Positions 8,729-16,492 are shown, numbered from the stretch's first letter. The stretch: DNA of 64,000 nt from Bacteroidales bacterium (GCA_015061055.1 SUXH01000011.1:20323-84322); one strand, 5' to 3'. Notes: generated from the sequence alone by a model not told the origin. Translations and numbers: made by a program.

Positions 8729-9714
8729 TGTGATATAATATTAAACAGCTCTTTGCACCATTCTTCCATATTGGGCCGATAATTAGGTGCATCGAAAGCT
8801 TTGATGAACATTAATTGTAATGATCGCGGTATTCTTTCAAAGAAAGCGTGAGGGTTGGGCGATAATGCTTGAATGTAACGTTTATTGCTCCCATATAAGT
8901 ATAATGACCTGTGGATTACAGCTTCAAGTTCGCTGTATTCTTCGGTATCATAAGGAGCTAACAACTTAACACCGGTGTAGGGGTGTAATCCAATCAAAAT
9001 TTGATAAAAGATTACGGCTAATGAAAAAGCATCATTTGATGATGTGAAAGCCCTACTTTGTTCGTACTGTTCTTTGAATTCCGGAGCACAATACTCGGGT
9101 GTTACAGCAGCACCCGGAAACAGAATTTTGTCGTTTTCGGCTATTTGGAAAGAGTCGGTGTCAACGATTGATACTTTTCCTGTGCTTGTGGCAAGTATAT
9201 TTTGAGGTTTTACGTCAAGGACTACATATTTTTCGCTTTTATGAATCTGATAGAATGCCTGTGAAATATTGGTCATCATTTTCAAACGATTCAATATTCC
9301 TTCGCCGGTGTTACGTTCGTATTTGTTGAACCAATCGGTTTCGGTCTTGAAGCGGTCGGCTATAGTTTTACCTTTGGCGTAATAGCTTAATATATACAAA
9401 TCACGACTGTTCTTGAATGCTGTCGGCATATAAAAACCTATAATTTCTTTGTTTGCATTATATATGAATCCGGTGGGCCAACAAATACAGAATGATTCTG
9501 TTCTTGTGATGCTTGGCGGATTGTCGATCATATACTTCAGCCTTTCGATGGTTTCGGGTTTGCACCCATTGTGATAGATTTTTATACAATGTTTATCGAG
9601 TGATATAGGGAACATAATACCGTAAACAGCAGCCTGACCTCCTTTGCCTATGGGTTTGTCATAGACGGTAATTGGTTTAAATTCAGAATTTTCACGATAA
9701 AATAGTTTCTCCAT
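8725..9714 (-). CDS. Soluble eukaryote-type Ser/Thr kinase of the TerY-type cassette
   Basis: 329 residues, essentially only a kinase domain, closely related to the kinase part of the downstream gene. It has GKGGQAAVYG as glycine loop, Lys45 (CIKIY), LDVKPQNI as catalytic loop (Asp167, Lys169, Asn172) and DTD (185-187) instead of DFG, so the usual HRD histidine and DFG phenylalanine/glycine are replaced as in the next gene. No signal or membrane segment is visible. It overlaps the big kinase gene by 4 nt and follows the PP2C gene by 8 nt, so all are surely co-transcribed. The catalytic residues are present, so I expect it to be active. Confidence 0.9.
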   Translation of the reverse strand: MEKLFYRENSEFKPITVYDKPIGKGGQAAVYGIMFPISLDKHCIKIYHNGCKPETIERLKYMIDNPPSITRTESFCICWPTGFIYNANKEIIGFYMPTAFKNSRDLYILSYYAKGKTIADRFKTETDWFNKYERNTGEGILNRLKMMTNISQAFYQIHKSEKYVVLDVKPQNILATSTGKVSIVDTDSFQIAENDKILFPGAAVTPEYCAPEFKEQYEQSRAFTSSNDAFSLAVIFYQILIGLHPYTGVKLLAPYDTEEYSELEAVIHRSLYLYGSNKRYIQALSPNPHAFFERIPRSLQLMFIKAFDAPNYRPNMEEWCKELFNIISH

Positions 9715-9722
9715 ATAGAGTT

Positions 9723-11087
9723 TTATTTTAATACTCCAAAAATCATTGTGCGGTCGTCTTGTTCTTGACGTCCTGCAGTAGTTCCAACGTTTATAATCTC
9801 AATCATTCGATCAACTCTCGCCTCTTTGTCGGCAGCATCATTCATTTCATCAAGAAGAGGGTTGAAGAACCCTGCGAAAGGTTCGTTAGGGTCGTAATAA
9901 CGTCCTGTTTGCTTATCTTGCGCATAGAAACGCCAAGTAATACTTTCACAACCATCACTCATAAGAACAAATGCCTTTGGTTTCTCTTTTACCACTTTTA
10001 CTTCGGGTAAATATGCTCCCGACATAGTGAAGGCCGGGACTTCGCGTTGTGCATTCCAATTATTGGGGATAAATACTGTGGCTGATGCTTCTTCACCTTT
10101 GTGAGGAGTCATAAGAGCTTTCCAATTGTTGTTGTTATCTAAATATCCCATGCGTCCATCGCCTATGTGAGCTGTGAGCATACCTTGTGGTGTGATGAGC
10201 ATAAGTATTAGAGTGGCATTGAAATCACGTGCTTCAAGAGGTTTTTCTAAATCACTCTTAAGATTATTGATGCGATTGTATAGTCGTGATTTTTGCTTGT
10301 CGTTAGTCGTATTTTTAAGCAGTTCTTCGGCTTCGGCAAGTTCATTCTTTTTATTTTCGGCATAAGATTGAGCTTGTTTTGTTGCACTGCTTTGAATAAT
10401 GGCTTGGATAAGTTCGAAGATATTTCTAATTTCGATATACCATTCAAGTTCGGTAGGGAAATAGTTGTTCTCAGCCCATTTTTTTGATTCAATGAGTTGG
10501 CGTACAAGTCTTATTGCAAGTTCGCAATTAGCTTTAGAACCTCTTTCGGCTTCACGCGCCGAGCCTGCACCATCGGATGTAATGGCAAGATTCCACCCCG
10601 GAGCTATTGTTTCGTAGGCGTGATAATCCTGACAACCAATACCGCTTACGATATGGCTTCTACCTTGCATAGAGAATCCTACTACATATCCGGATTCATC
10701 TTCGATACTTGTTTTTAACCTTATATCAGGGGCATTTACGTCGATAGTAGGTTCTATATCCTCGATTGTTTCGGGTATGGTATCTTTATCGGTAGCGGGT
10801 ACGGCATCATCTTTGTCTTTAATATCTTGTATGTCGTCGGTTACCGTATTTGTGTCGTTTTTGCTATCATCGGTTGATATTGCATTTTTATCGGAGTCGG
10901 AAGATACGGTAGCTTGAATACTTTGAGCATCATCAGTGTCTATGGGTGCAGTATCCTTCTTGTCGTCGTTTGGTGTAGTATTTGTGTTAGAATCAAGTGT
11001 CTTGTTATTGTCTTGCGTGTCGTCCGGCTGTGTCGTAATAGTATCCTTTTTGTCGGAGCTGCGGAAAAAATCTAAAAGATTCTTCAT
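9723..11087 (-). CDS. PP2C-type protein phosphatase with acidic low-complexity N-terminus
   Basis: 454 residues. The first 120 or so are an Asp/Thr/Asn/Ser-rich, probably disordered tail. The PP2C domain follows: GCQDYHAYE (Asp154), SDGAG (Asp172), HIGDGR (Asp310) and LMSDGCES (Asp378), the expected metal-binding aspartates. A charged helical insert (about 234-285, rich in Lys/Glu) is likely coiled coil. It would reverse phosphorylation by the two kinases encoded 8 nt downstream. In the TerY-P triad known from Ter-associated operons, a VWA protein, a PP2C phosphatase and a kinase occur together in this way. No membrane segment is seen. Confidence 0.9.
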   Translation of the reverse strand: MKNLLDFFRSSDKKDTITTQPDDTQDNNKTLDSNTNTTPNDDKKDTAPIDTDDAQSIQATVSSDSDKNAISTDDSKNDTNTVTDDIQDIKDKDDAVPATDKDTIPETIEDIEPTIDVNAPDIRLKTSIEDESGYVVGFSMQGRSHIVSGIGCQDYHAYETIAPGWNLAITSDGAGSAREAERGSKANCELAIRLVRQLIESKKWAENNYFPTELEWYIEIRNIFELIQAIIQSSATKQAQSYAENKKNELAEAEELLKNTTNDKQKSRLYNRINNLKSDLEKPLEARDFNATLILMLITPQGMLTAHIGDGRMGYLDNNNNWKALMTPHKGEEASATVFIPNNWNAQREVPAFTMSGAYLPEVKVVKEKPKAFVLMSDGCESITWRFYAQDKQTGRYYDPNEPFAGFFNPLLDEMNDAADKEARVDRMIEIINVGTTAGRQEQDDRTMIFGVLK

Positions 11088-11180
11088 AGAGGTATTTGTT
11101 TAAGAAGGTTTTTAAAACGCAAAGATAGAGGTTCTACAAAATTGTGTGCCTCTATCTTTGTAATATATAAAATTAAAGAA

Positions 11181-11885
11181 TTAGATTTCGAATGATTTCA
11201 TCCAATCGGTTGCTCCATCCATGATGTTAACCTTTTCGCCTTCCTTGCTATTAGATACAACAGAAAGAGAATTACTCAACCATTGGAAGAATTCTCCAAA
11301 CTTAGTGCCTGCAAGAGGAAGAGCCTTTCCTGCACACATCTTAGCAAGAAGTTGCATATTAGCTTCTCCAACACCGATACCCATCATCATATATTTCTTT
11401 GCATCTGATTCGCGTTTTACGCGGTCGGAAATATTATCGATGTCGGCTTGTGTAGCACGTTCACCATAAGGTTCACCGTCGGTCATAAGAACAATCCAAG
11501 GGCGATAGTATTTTTGTCCTGTTTCTTTGTAGAATGCTTTGCGGTCTTCCACAAGTTTGATAGCTTCTTCCATAGCTACCACTGTTTCAGTAGTAGAACC
11601 ACGTTCTTCAAGAGTTGGAGGTGTTTCATTTTCTTCAAGTAGCTTAGGATCACGAAGAATCTTTACAGCTTCATCATATTGGATAATAGCAATTTCAAGT
11701 TGGTCGATTAGGTTTTCGGCAACTCCGTCGCCTGTTTGAATTTGTGTAAAGAAATCTCTAACGCCATTATTGAGTGCGTTTAGTTTCTCACCTCTCATAG
11801 AACCTGATACGTCGAGTACAAGTACACAAAGACATTTCATTTCCATGTTCTGAGCCGATTCACCGGCAAATCTTTCTGCTCCCAT
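11181..11885 (-). CDS. TerY-like von Willebrand factor A protein
   Basis: 234 residues forming a single VWA domain. The metal-ion-dependent adhesion site is complete: DVSGSM (Asp25, Ser27, Ser29), Thr98/99 in GSTTET and Asp136 in MTDGEP. There is no signal peptide, so it acts in the cytoplasm. It is the first gene of a minus-strand operon VWA-PP2C-kinase-kinase behind a perfect promoter. The combination matches the TerY-P triad described for tellurite-resistance-associated systems, though no TerD-type gene is in the window. The gap to the PP2C gene is 93 nt, the longest inside the unit. Confidence 0.88.
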   Translation of the reverse strand: MGAERFAGESAQNMEMKCLCVLVLDVSGSMRGEKLNALNNGVRDFFTQIQTGDGVAENLIDQLEIAIIQYDEAVKILRDPKLLEENETPPTLEERGSTTETVVAMEEAIKLVEDRKAFYKETGQKYYRPWIVLMTDGEPYGERATQADIDNISDRVKRESDAKKYMMMGIGVGEANMQLLAKMCAGKALPLAGTKFGEFFQWLSNSLSVVSNSKEGEKVNIMDGATDWMKSFEI

Positions 11886-11915
11886 ATAGATTATTTTTAA
11901 GTTGTTATTATGTTA

Positions 11916-11946
11916 CAAATATATATATATTTATTCGAAATACAAA
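11916..11946 (-). promoter_or_regulatory. Promoter of the VWA-PP2C-kinase-kinase operon
   Basis: On the minus strand TTTG (11946-11943), 19 nt spacer, TATATTTG (11923-11916), an exact consensus. The start codon lies about 30 nt downstream. The rest of 11947-12149 is AT-rich with no gene visible. Confidence 0.8.
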
Positions 11947-12149
11947 ATAAGGGGGTAAAATAACATATTATTACATAGAAAAAATGTGAAATAATTTCTG
12001 TTTTGAGGAAGAAAGTTTGTGTAGGTTAATAAATTTAGTGATATTTGTATGTAAGTCGTGCGTAAAATGTAATGATATGTGAAAATTGTAGAAACGAGAA
12101 ATTGCAGTTCAGTATAAATTGGATTTGAATATATTATTATATAAGAAAT

Positions 12150-12590
12150 ATGGGGTTATTGGATAAATTCTTCAAGAAAAAGAAATGGCAGTGCAGACTT
12201 TGTGGTGACTTTTGGGGAGATTTGATGGTTGTGCATAAAGTGGATAGTCCTGTCAATTATGCTAATGATGACTATAAGGGTGTGATTTATAAGATATTAA
12301 AATGTCGAGGCTGTGGTAAATATGCAGTTGTTGGTTCTAACCCAGTTACTTGTCATTGTGGGCATAGTCATAAGGGCGTTTTAATGACAAATGATGGTAA
12401 ATACTATACGTATTGCACGCATTGTATGTCTTTGTCGGATTGTTCTTCGCTGTCGGAATTAAGAAAAGGAGAAAATAGTTATTATATAGAATATTATAAA
12501 ATAAATTCTGAGGGAAAGTATGTAAGAATAGGAACCAAAGGTGTAAAATTGTTACAAACGTTTTCTCATTATGAGTTGGTGTGGAAATAA
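12150..12590 (+). CDS. Small multi-CxxC zinc-binding protein, function unknown
   Basis: 146 residues, not recognised as a named family. Cysteine pairs at 15/18 (CRLCG), 52/55 (CRGCGK), 68/70 (CHCGH) and 89/92 (CTHC) could hold two zinc ions in zinc-ribbon or treble-clef fashion. There is no signal peptide or membrane helix; the first 12 residues are basic (KFFKKKK). It starts divergently from the TerY-type operon and stands 82 nt ahead of another Cys-rich gene (LIM-DA1 peptidase) in the same direction. Neighbourhood suggests a link to the kinase cassette or the peptidase; that is inference. Confidence 0.7.
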   Translation: MGLLDKFFKKKKWQCRLCGDFWGDLMVVHKVDSPVNYANDDYKGVIYKILKCRGCGKYAVVGSNPVTCHCGHSHKGVLMTNDGKYYTYCTHCMSLSDCSSLSELRKGENSYYIEYYKINSEGKYVRIGTKGVKLLQTFSHYELVWK

Positions 12591-12611
12591 ATAATAATTT
12601 GAGATACTCAA

Positions 12612-12626
12612 ATTGAACTGTTCAAT
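12612..12626. promoter_or_regulatory. 15-bp perfect palindrome before the LIM-DA1 gene
   Basis: ATTGAAC-T-GTTCAAT is a perfect dyad in the 82-nt gap between the zinc protein and the peptidase gene. Its size suits a dimeric repressor operator; it is too short and lacks a T-run for a terminator. Confidence 0.35.
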
Positions 12627-12672
12627 AATGATATTGACTTATGTATAATTTGTGAATTGAATGAAATTATAA

Positions 12673-13428
12673 ATGAATTTGATAAAAATAGCAAAGGACA
12701 CAATAAAAGCTATGATACCTCCAACGTGCGCTGTGTGTGGCAGGGTGATAGTGGGCACGTATAAAATGGATATGTGGGGGCAGTGCTTTCATGCTCATCA
12801 TGATGTGCAGATGTGTGCATCGTGTGGAAGGGTTGTTGCTCAAAATGATACACATTTGCCTTATGATCGTCATATATGTTCACATTGTGTGAGAGCTGTG
12901 GTGAAGAAACCTGAGCATATTAAGTGGGTGTATGATCGTGTACAAATGATTTTTAGAAGTAAAGGACTTGATTTGCCCACTGATGTGCCGGTTGAGATTG
13001 TTGATGTGGCTCGAATGGCTCAACTTTCGGGTTCGGGTGTCTTGGATAATAATAGATTAGGGCTTACTGTGTCGGGTGGGGCAGGATGGTTTGGTGCAGC
13101 TATTAAACATAATGTATATATGCTTGATGGTTTGCATAAAGTGATTTTTGGTGGTGTACTTGCCCACGAATTACTTCACGTGTGGCAGAATGAACATCAT
13201 ATTGTATTGCCAAAAGTTTTGTGTGAAGGATTCTGTAATTTAGGTTCTTATTTACTTTATCGTTCTATTGAAAATGATATGACAAACGTGCTTGTCATAA
13301 ATATGATGAAAGATCCTGATCCTATATATGGTGATGGTTTTAGGCAGGTGAAAGCTTTATTTGATGGTGAGGCGAAAGAGAACCTGACTCGTACAGTGGA
13401 GATCTTGGTTGACCGAACAAACAAATGA
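12673..13428 (+). CDS. LIM-like zinc domain + DA1-type zincin metallopeptidase
   Basis: 251 residues. The N-terminal third is a LIM-like binuclear zinc domain: Cys19/22, Cys38-His40/42, Cys48/51 and Cys69/72. The C-terminal part is a DA1-like peptidase: AHELLH (His165, Glu166, His169), a third ligand region CEGF (Glu185) and the family signature PIYGDGFR (217-224). In plants, DA1 is a ubiquitin-activated peptidase with LIM and the same HExxH/EG/YGDGFR order; bacterial LIM-DA1 proteins are known but not characterised as far as I recall. No signal peptide, so cytoplasmic. It lies beside the TerY-type phosphorylation operon, which may regulate it; the substrate is unknown. Confidence 0.85.
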   Translation: MNLIKIAKDTIKAMIPPTCAVCGRVIVGTYKMDMWGQCFHAHHDVQMCASCGRVVAQNDTHLPYDRHICSHCVRAVVKKPEHIKWVYDRVQMIFRSKGLDLPTDVPVEIVDVARMAQLSGSGVLDNNRLGLTVSGGAGWFGAAIKHNVYMLDGLHKVIFGGVLAHELLHVWQNEHHIVLPKVLCEGFCNLGSYLLYRSIENDMTNVLVINMMKDPDPIYGDGFRQVKALFDGEAKENLTRTVEILVDRTNK

Positions 13429-13455
13429 CGGCAAATACCGTCATTTGTTGTTTTG
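13421..13455. terminator. Bidirectional terminator over the 3' ends of the peptidase gene and a small membrane gene
   Basis: ACAAATGACGG (13421-13431) and CCGTCATTTGT (13438-13448), 6-nt loop, then TGTTTTGTTT. The hairpin includes the stop codon of the LIM-DA1 gene. Confidence 0.8.
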
Positions 13456-13638
13456 TTTATTCTGTTTTTTTAATGAAAAGTAATAAACTATTGACATTAC
13501 TATTGTGAAAATCAATCCTTGAACAATAAGAATGTAATAAGGTGTTTCTTGTTTGAAAAAGAATAGATCTCCTAACCAAATCAAAATAGTATAAATAACA
13601 CCGGCTAAAAGCGCTCTGATAATACTTTCTTTCACCAT
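13441..13638 (-). CDS. Small two-helix membrane protein
   Basis: 65 residues from MVKESIIRALLAGV, with two hydrophobic helices (about 9-27 and 34-55) and a Lys/Asn/Gln tail. I start at ATG 13638 because a -7 box at 13667-13660 puts transcription start close to 13655, downstream of the alternative ATG at 13662. No family recognised. It is a separate single-gene unit convergent with the LIM-DA1 gene. Confidence 0.6.
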   Translation of the reverse strand: MVKESIIRALLAGVIYTILIWLGDLFFFKQETPYYILIVQGLIFTIVMSIVYYFSLKKQNKQNNK

Positions 13639-13659
13639 AGTTTTATAAATTATTTTTTG

Positions 13660-13667
13660 CAAATATA
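13660..13667 (-). promoter_or_regulatory. -7 box of the small membrane protein gene
   Basis: TATATTTG on the minus strand, 22 nt before the chosen start codon. Confidence 0.5.
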
Positions 13668-13735
13668 TGAAATAAAAAATAAATCAGCAATTATTGTGTA
13701 AAAAAAACGCATAAGCGTTGAGCGGAACTAAAATC

Positions 13736-14689
13736 TTAATTGTTAAGTTTGAATGTGATTGGGAGTGTATACCATACGTTCACAGGCTTTCCTCCCATTC
13801 TGCCGGGTATAAAGTTTGGGAGAGATTTACATAGTCGGATAGCTTCGTTGTCAAGGTCTCTATCAACACTACGGACAATTTTTACTTCGCCTATCGAACC
13901 ATTTTTGGTTACAATGAATTGAACTATCACGCGTCCTTGTACACCATTTTCCATTGCTACACGAGGATAATTGATGTTGTTACTCAAGAACTTCATAAGG
14001 GCGGCATCACCTCCTGGGAATTGTGGCATCTGATCAACAGCAATGAATACAGATTCAGTAATGTCAGTTTTAGCGGTTTTGGCTTCCTCAACTTCTTTAT
14101 GAACATTAGTTGTAGTAATATTATTACTTTGTGGCTTTTTGGCTGGAGTCTTTAGCTCATCAGTCTTGCTCTTTTGAGGAGAAGTGCTTTTTGATATGTT
14201 TTTGTTCTTATTAGTGGTGATATCATTGCTGACATAATTGGACTTAGAGGTGGAGGCTTCAGAATAGGCATTTTCTGTTATGAATTCTTCGTTCTCGTTT
14301 CCATCATCATCTTGAATGGAATCTGAATATTTTGAGAACTCTTCATTTAGATAGCTTTCTATATCGGTGAAGATGTGATTCAGTACTCCGATTGAAATAA
14401 TTTTACTTTCGCCATTAATTGTTATTTTGCCTACACTAAATAGGAAATGGTTGTCGACATAAAGTTTGCTATCAATAAAATATTCAGATATATTTGAGCA
14501 GAGAGATGATGCGAGGAAGGCTAATGCTTTTTCAGAGTCGTTTTGTGCGTCTTCTGAGATCTTTCTGTCGATGAATTTATTGATTTCGCTGTTGATTGCT
14601 TTTGAATGGTCGTCGTGTTTGGGACACGTAACGATACATATTCCTGAGATAAAAATGAGTGTAATAAAAAATAAAAGTGCTTTTTTCAT
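13736..14689 (-). CDS. TonB C-terminal-domain protein with N-terminal extension
   Basis: 317 residues. A hydrophobic N-terminal segment (about 3-22) with a Cys at its end is a membrane anchor or lipoprotein-type signal. Residues about 25-115 form an alpha/beta region resembling the DUF4359-type domain; 130-215 is a Ser/Thr/Lys/Asn-rich linker. The C-terminal 90 residues are a TonB C-terminal domain: PQFPGGDAALMKFL, then YP...GVQGRVIVQFIV and the Asp-Asn-Glu-Ala-Ile helix. It may contact an outer-membrane receptor, but no ExbB/ExbD genes are here and many Bacteroidota TonB-domain proteins are not energy transducers. Confidence 0.75.
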   Translation of the reverse strand: MKKALLFFITLIFISGICIVTCPKHDDHSKAINSEINKFIDRKISEDAQNDSEKALAFLASSLCSNISEYFIDSKLYVDNHFLFSVGKITINGESKIISIGVLNHIFTDIESYLNEEFSKYSDSIQDDDGNENEEFITENAYSEASTSKSNYVSNDITTNKNKNISKSTSPQKSKTDELKTPAKKPQSNNITTTNVHKEVEEAKTAKTDITESVFIAVDQMPQFPGGDAALMKFLSNNINYPRVAMENGVQGRVIVQFIVTKNGSIGEVKIVRSVDRDLDNEAIRLCKSLPNFIPGRMGGKPVNVWYTLPITFKLNN

Positions 14690-14719
14690 AGAATTTAATT
14701 TATATGGTGAATATTTTTA

Positions 14720-14727
14720 CAAATGTA
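14720..14727 (-). promoter_or_regulatory. -7 box of the TonB-domain gene
   Basis: TACATTTG on the minus strand, about 30 nt before the start codon. Confidence 0.5.
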
Positions 14728-14763
14728 GCGAAAATATTTGGATTTATGTTGGGTAGAAAATAA

Positions 14764-14796
14764 AAATCTCTAAAGTCATTTTGACCTTAGAGATTT
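14764..14796. terminator. Terminator-like hairpin
   Basis: AAATCTCTAAAGTCA (14764-14778) pairs with TGACCTTAGAGATTT (14782-14796) with a single mismatch-like position and a 3-nt loop. On the minus strand it is followed by TTTATTTT, so it best suits minus-strand transcription coming from guaA. Confidence 0.65.
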
Positions 14797-14806
14797 GAGG
14801 TAATAT

Positions 14807-14997
14807 GGGTATTATTGAGGCGAGTCTCGGTTGCTATCGCAAATGCGCGCTTCACTATCGCTCAACTCACGCTCCTCGCTCGCGCTCGAAAATTTTCCGT
14901 TGGGTATTATTGAGGCGAGTCTCGGTCGGTTTCACCGAACGTGCGCTTCGCTGACGCTCAACACACACTCCTCGCTCGCGCTCGAAAATTTTCCGTT
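14807..14997. repeat. 95-bp GC-rich direct repeat, two tandem copies
   Basis: Copy 1 runs 14807-14901 and copy 2 14902-14997. Both begin GGGTATTATTGAGGCGAGTC and end with CTCGAAAATTTTCCGTT; the middle part varies. The block is clearly richer in G+C than its surroundings and sits directly at the 3' end of guaA. It encodes a repetitive frame on the plus strand that I treat as spurious. It looks like a dispersed intergenic repeat family rather than a gene. Confidence 0.8.
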
Positions 14998-15003
14998 GGA
15001 AAA

Positions 15004-16311
15004 TTATTCCCACTCGATAGTTGCGTTTGGTTTTGGTGACATATCATAGCACACGCGATTTACGTTCTTCACTTCGTTAAGAATGCGTGCAGTGATTTTG
15101 TCAAGAATAGCCCAATCGATGTGTTCGATAGTTGCTGTCATAGCGTCGATAGTGTTTACGGCGCGAATGATAACCGGATATTCGTAAGAACGAGCATTGT
15201 CGCGAACACCTACTGACTTGAAGTCGGGGACTACTGTGAAGTATTGCCATACTTTTTTGTCGAGTCCGGCAAGTTTGAATTCTTCGCGAAGGATAGCGTC
15301 CGATTCGCGAACTGCTTCAAGACGATCACGAGTGATTTCGCCAAGGCAACGAACGCCAAGACCAGGTCCTGGGAATGGTTGGCGATATACCATATCGTAT
15401 GGCAATCCAAGCTCAAGACCACAAGCACGAACTTCGTCTTTGAATAATTGCTTCAAAGGCTCAACAAGTTCGAATTGAAGATCTTCAGGAAGCCCTCCTA
15501 CGTTGTGGTGAGATTTTACCATTTTAGCAGTCTTAGTACCACTTTCTACTATGTCGGGGTAGATTGTGCCTTGTCCAAGATAGTCGATACCATCAAGTTT
15601 GCGTGCTTCTTCTTCGAATACGCGAATGAATTCGCTACCGATGATTTTACGCTTTTGTTCAGGGTCGGTTACTCCGGCAAGTTTGCCAAGGAAACGTTCG
15701 GTAGCATCTACATATACAAGGTTTGCGTTTAGCTGATTACGGAATACTTCAATAACATTTTCCGATTCACCTTTACGCATCAAACCATGATTAACGTGAA
15801 CACAAACAAGGTTGTCACCAATAGCCTTAAGTAATAGAGCTGCAACAACAGAGCTGTCCACACCACCTGAAAGGGCAAGAAGTACTTTCTTATTGCCTAC
15901 TTGACGGCGCACCAATTCGATTTGGTCGTTAACGAAGTTGGTCATATTCCAATTGGCTTCAGCCTTACATACTTCAAACACGAAATCTTTAATTTCATTC
16001 TTGATAGCATCTTCATCGTTGCCAAACTGTGCAAGTTTTACTTCGCAAAGAGCTTTGTCGTGACCTGCAGCAATAACAGGAACGCCTGCATTGTATATTT
16101 CAGGGTTAACATCGATAGCCACACCATCGATAACGCTGTTAGGACCACCATTGATGATGATGCCTTTTACGTTAGGTAATGCTTTTAGTTCATCTACAGT
16201 GATATCGTGCGGATAGATTTCACTATATACGCCAAGAGCTCGAATAGCACGAGCCACCACAGTGTTTTCGTGACTACCCAAGTCTAAGATAACGATCATA
16301 TCTTGTTTCAT
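15004..16311 (-). CDS. guaA: GMP synthase with a degenerate, shortened glutaminase domain
   Basis: 435 residues instead of the usual 510-525. It converts XMP, ATP and ammonia to GMP. The synthetase part is complete: P-loop LALSGGVDSSV (SGGVDS at 148-153), FPGPGLGVRCLG and the terminal IEWE. The N-terminal class I glutaminase domain is cut to about 110 residues: the start keeps ILDLGS and INGGPNSV, but where the Cys of a G-x-C-Y-G elbow belongs it reads AAGHDKAL (82-88), and the segment with the His-x-Glu pair is missing. The reading frame is continuous, so this is not a frameshift. It is probably ammonia-dependent or needs a separate glutaminase. Confidence 0.9.
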   Translation of the reverse strand: MKQDMIVILDLGSHENTVVARAIRALGVYSEIYPHDITVDELKALPNVKGIIINGGPNSVIDGVAIDVNPEIYNAGVPVIAAGHDKALCEVKLAQFGNDEDAIKNEIKDFVFEVCKAEANWNMTNFVNDQIELVRRQVGNKKVLLALSGGVDSSVVAALLLKAIGDNLVCVHVNHGLMRKGESENVIEVFRNQLNANLVYVDATERFLGKLAGVTDPEQKRKIIGSEFIRVFEEEARKLDGIDYLGQGTIYPDIVESGTKTAKMVKSHHNVGGLPEDLQFELVEPLKQLFKDEVRACGLELGLPYDMVYRQPFPGPGLGVRCLGEITRDRLEAVRESDAILREEFKLAGLDKKVWQYFTVVPDFKSVGVRDNARSYEYPVIIRAVNTIDAMTATIEHIDWAILDKITARILNEVKNVNRVCYDMSPKPNATIEWE

Positions 16312-16354
16312 ATTGGGAAAAATTAGTTTGAAAAACGATTTCTAAATTGATGTG

Positions 16355-16362
16355 CAAAGATA
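16355..16362 (-). promoter_or_regulatory. -7 box of guaA
   Basis: TATCTTTG on the minus strand, about 45 nt upstream of the guaA start; no clear TTTG at the expected upstream distance. The rest of 16363-16462 is AT-rich with nothing visible. Confidence 0.55.
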
Positions 16363-16462
16363 AAGAAAATTCTTAGTAATTAGATGTGAGTAGTTAGGAA
16401 TTTTATGTGAGTTGAGATTTTTTTTGATATTTTGAGTATTAGATATATAGAATGTAATAAAA

Positions 16463-16492
16463 AACACAAGAATATCCGAGTATTCTTGTGTT
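16463..16492 (-). terminator. Terminator downstream of the zeta-toxin-like unit
   Basis: AACACAAGAATA (16463-16474) and TATTCTTGTGTT (16481-16492), a perfect 12-bp stem with a 6-nt loop, followed on the minus strand by a TTTTTTATT tail. It serves minus-strand transcripts, originally perhaps those of the barrel gene whose 3' end remains next to it. Confidence 0.8.

Noticed and set aside
14831..15049. Repetitive 72-codon plus-strand frame across the 95-bp repeats
   Set aside because: It is a by-product of the tandem repeat, ends antisense inside guaA, and has no promoter or family.
15004..16311. Frameshift or assembly error as the cause of the short GuaA
   Set aside because: The frame is continuous from start to stop and joins conserved segments cleanly; an in-frame internal deletion explains it better.
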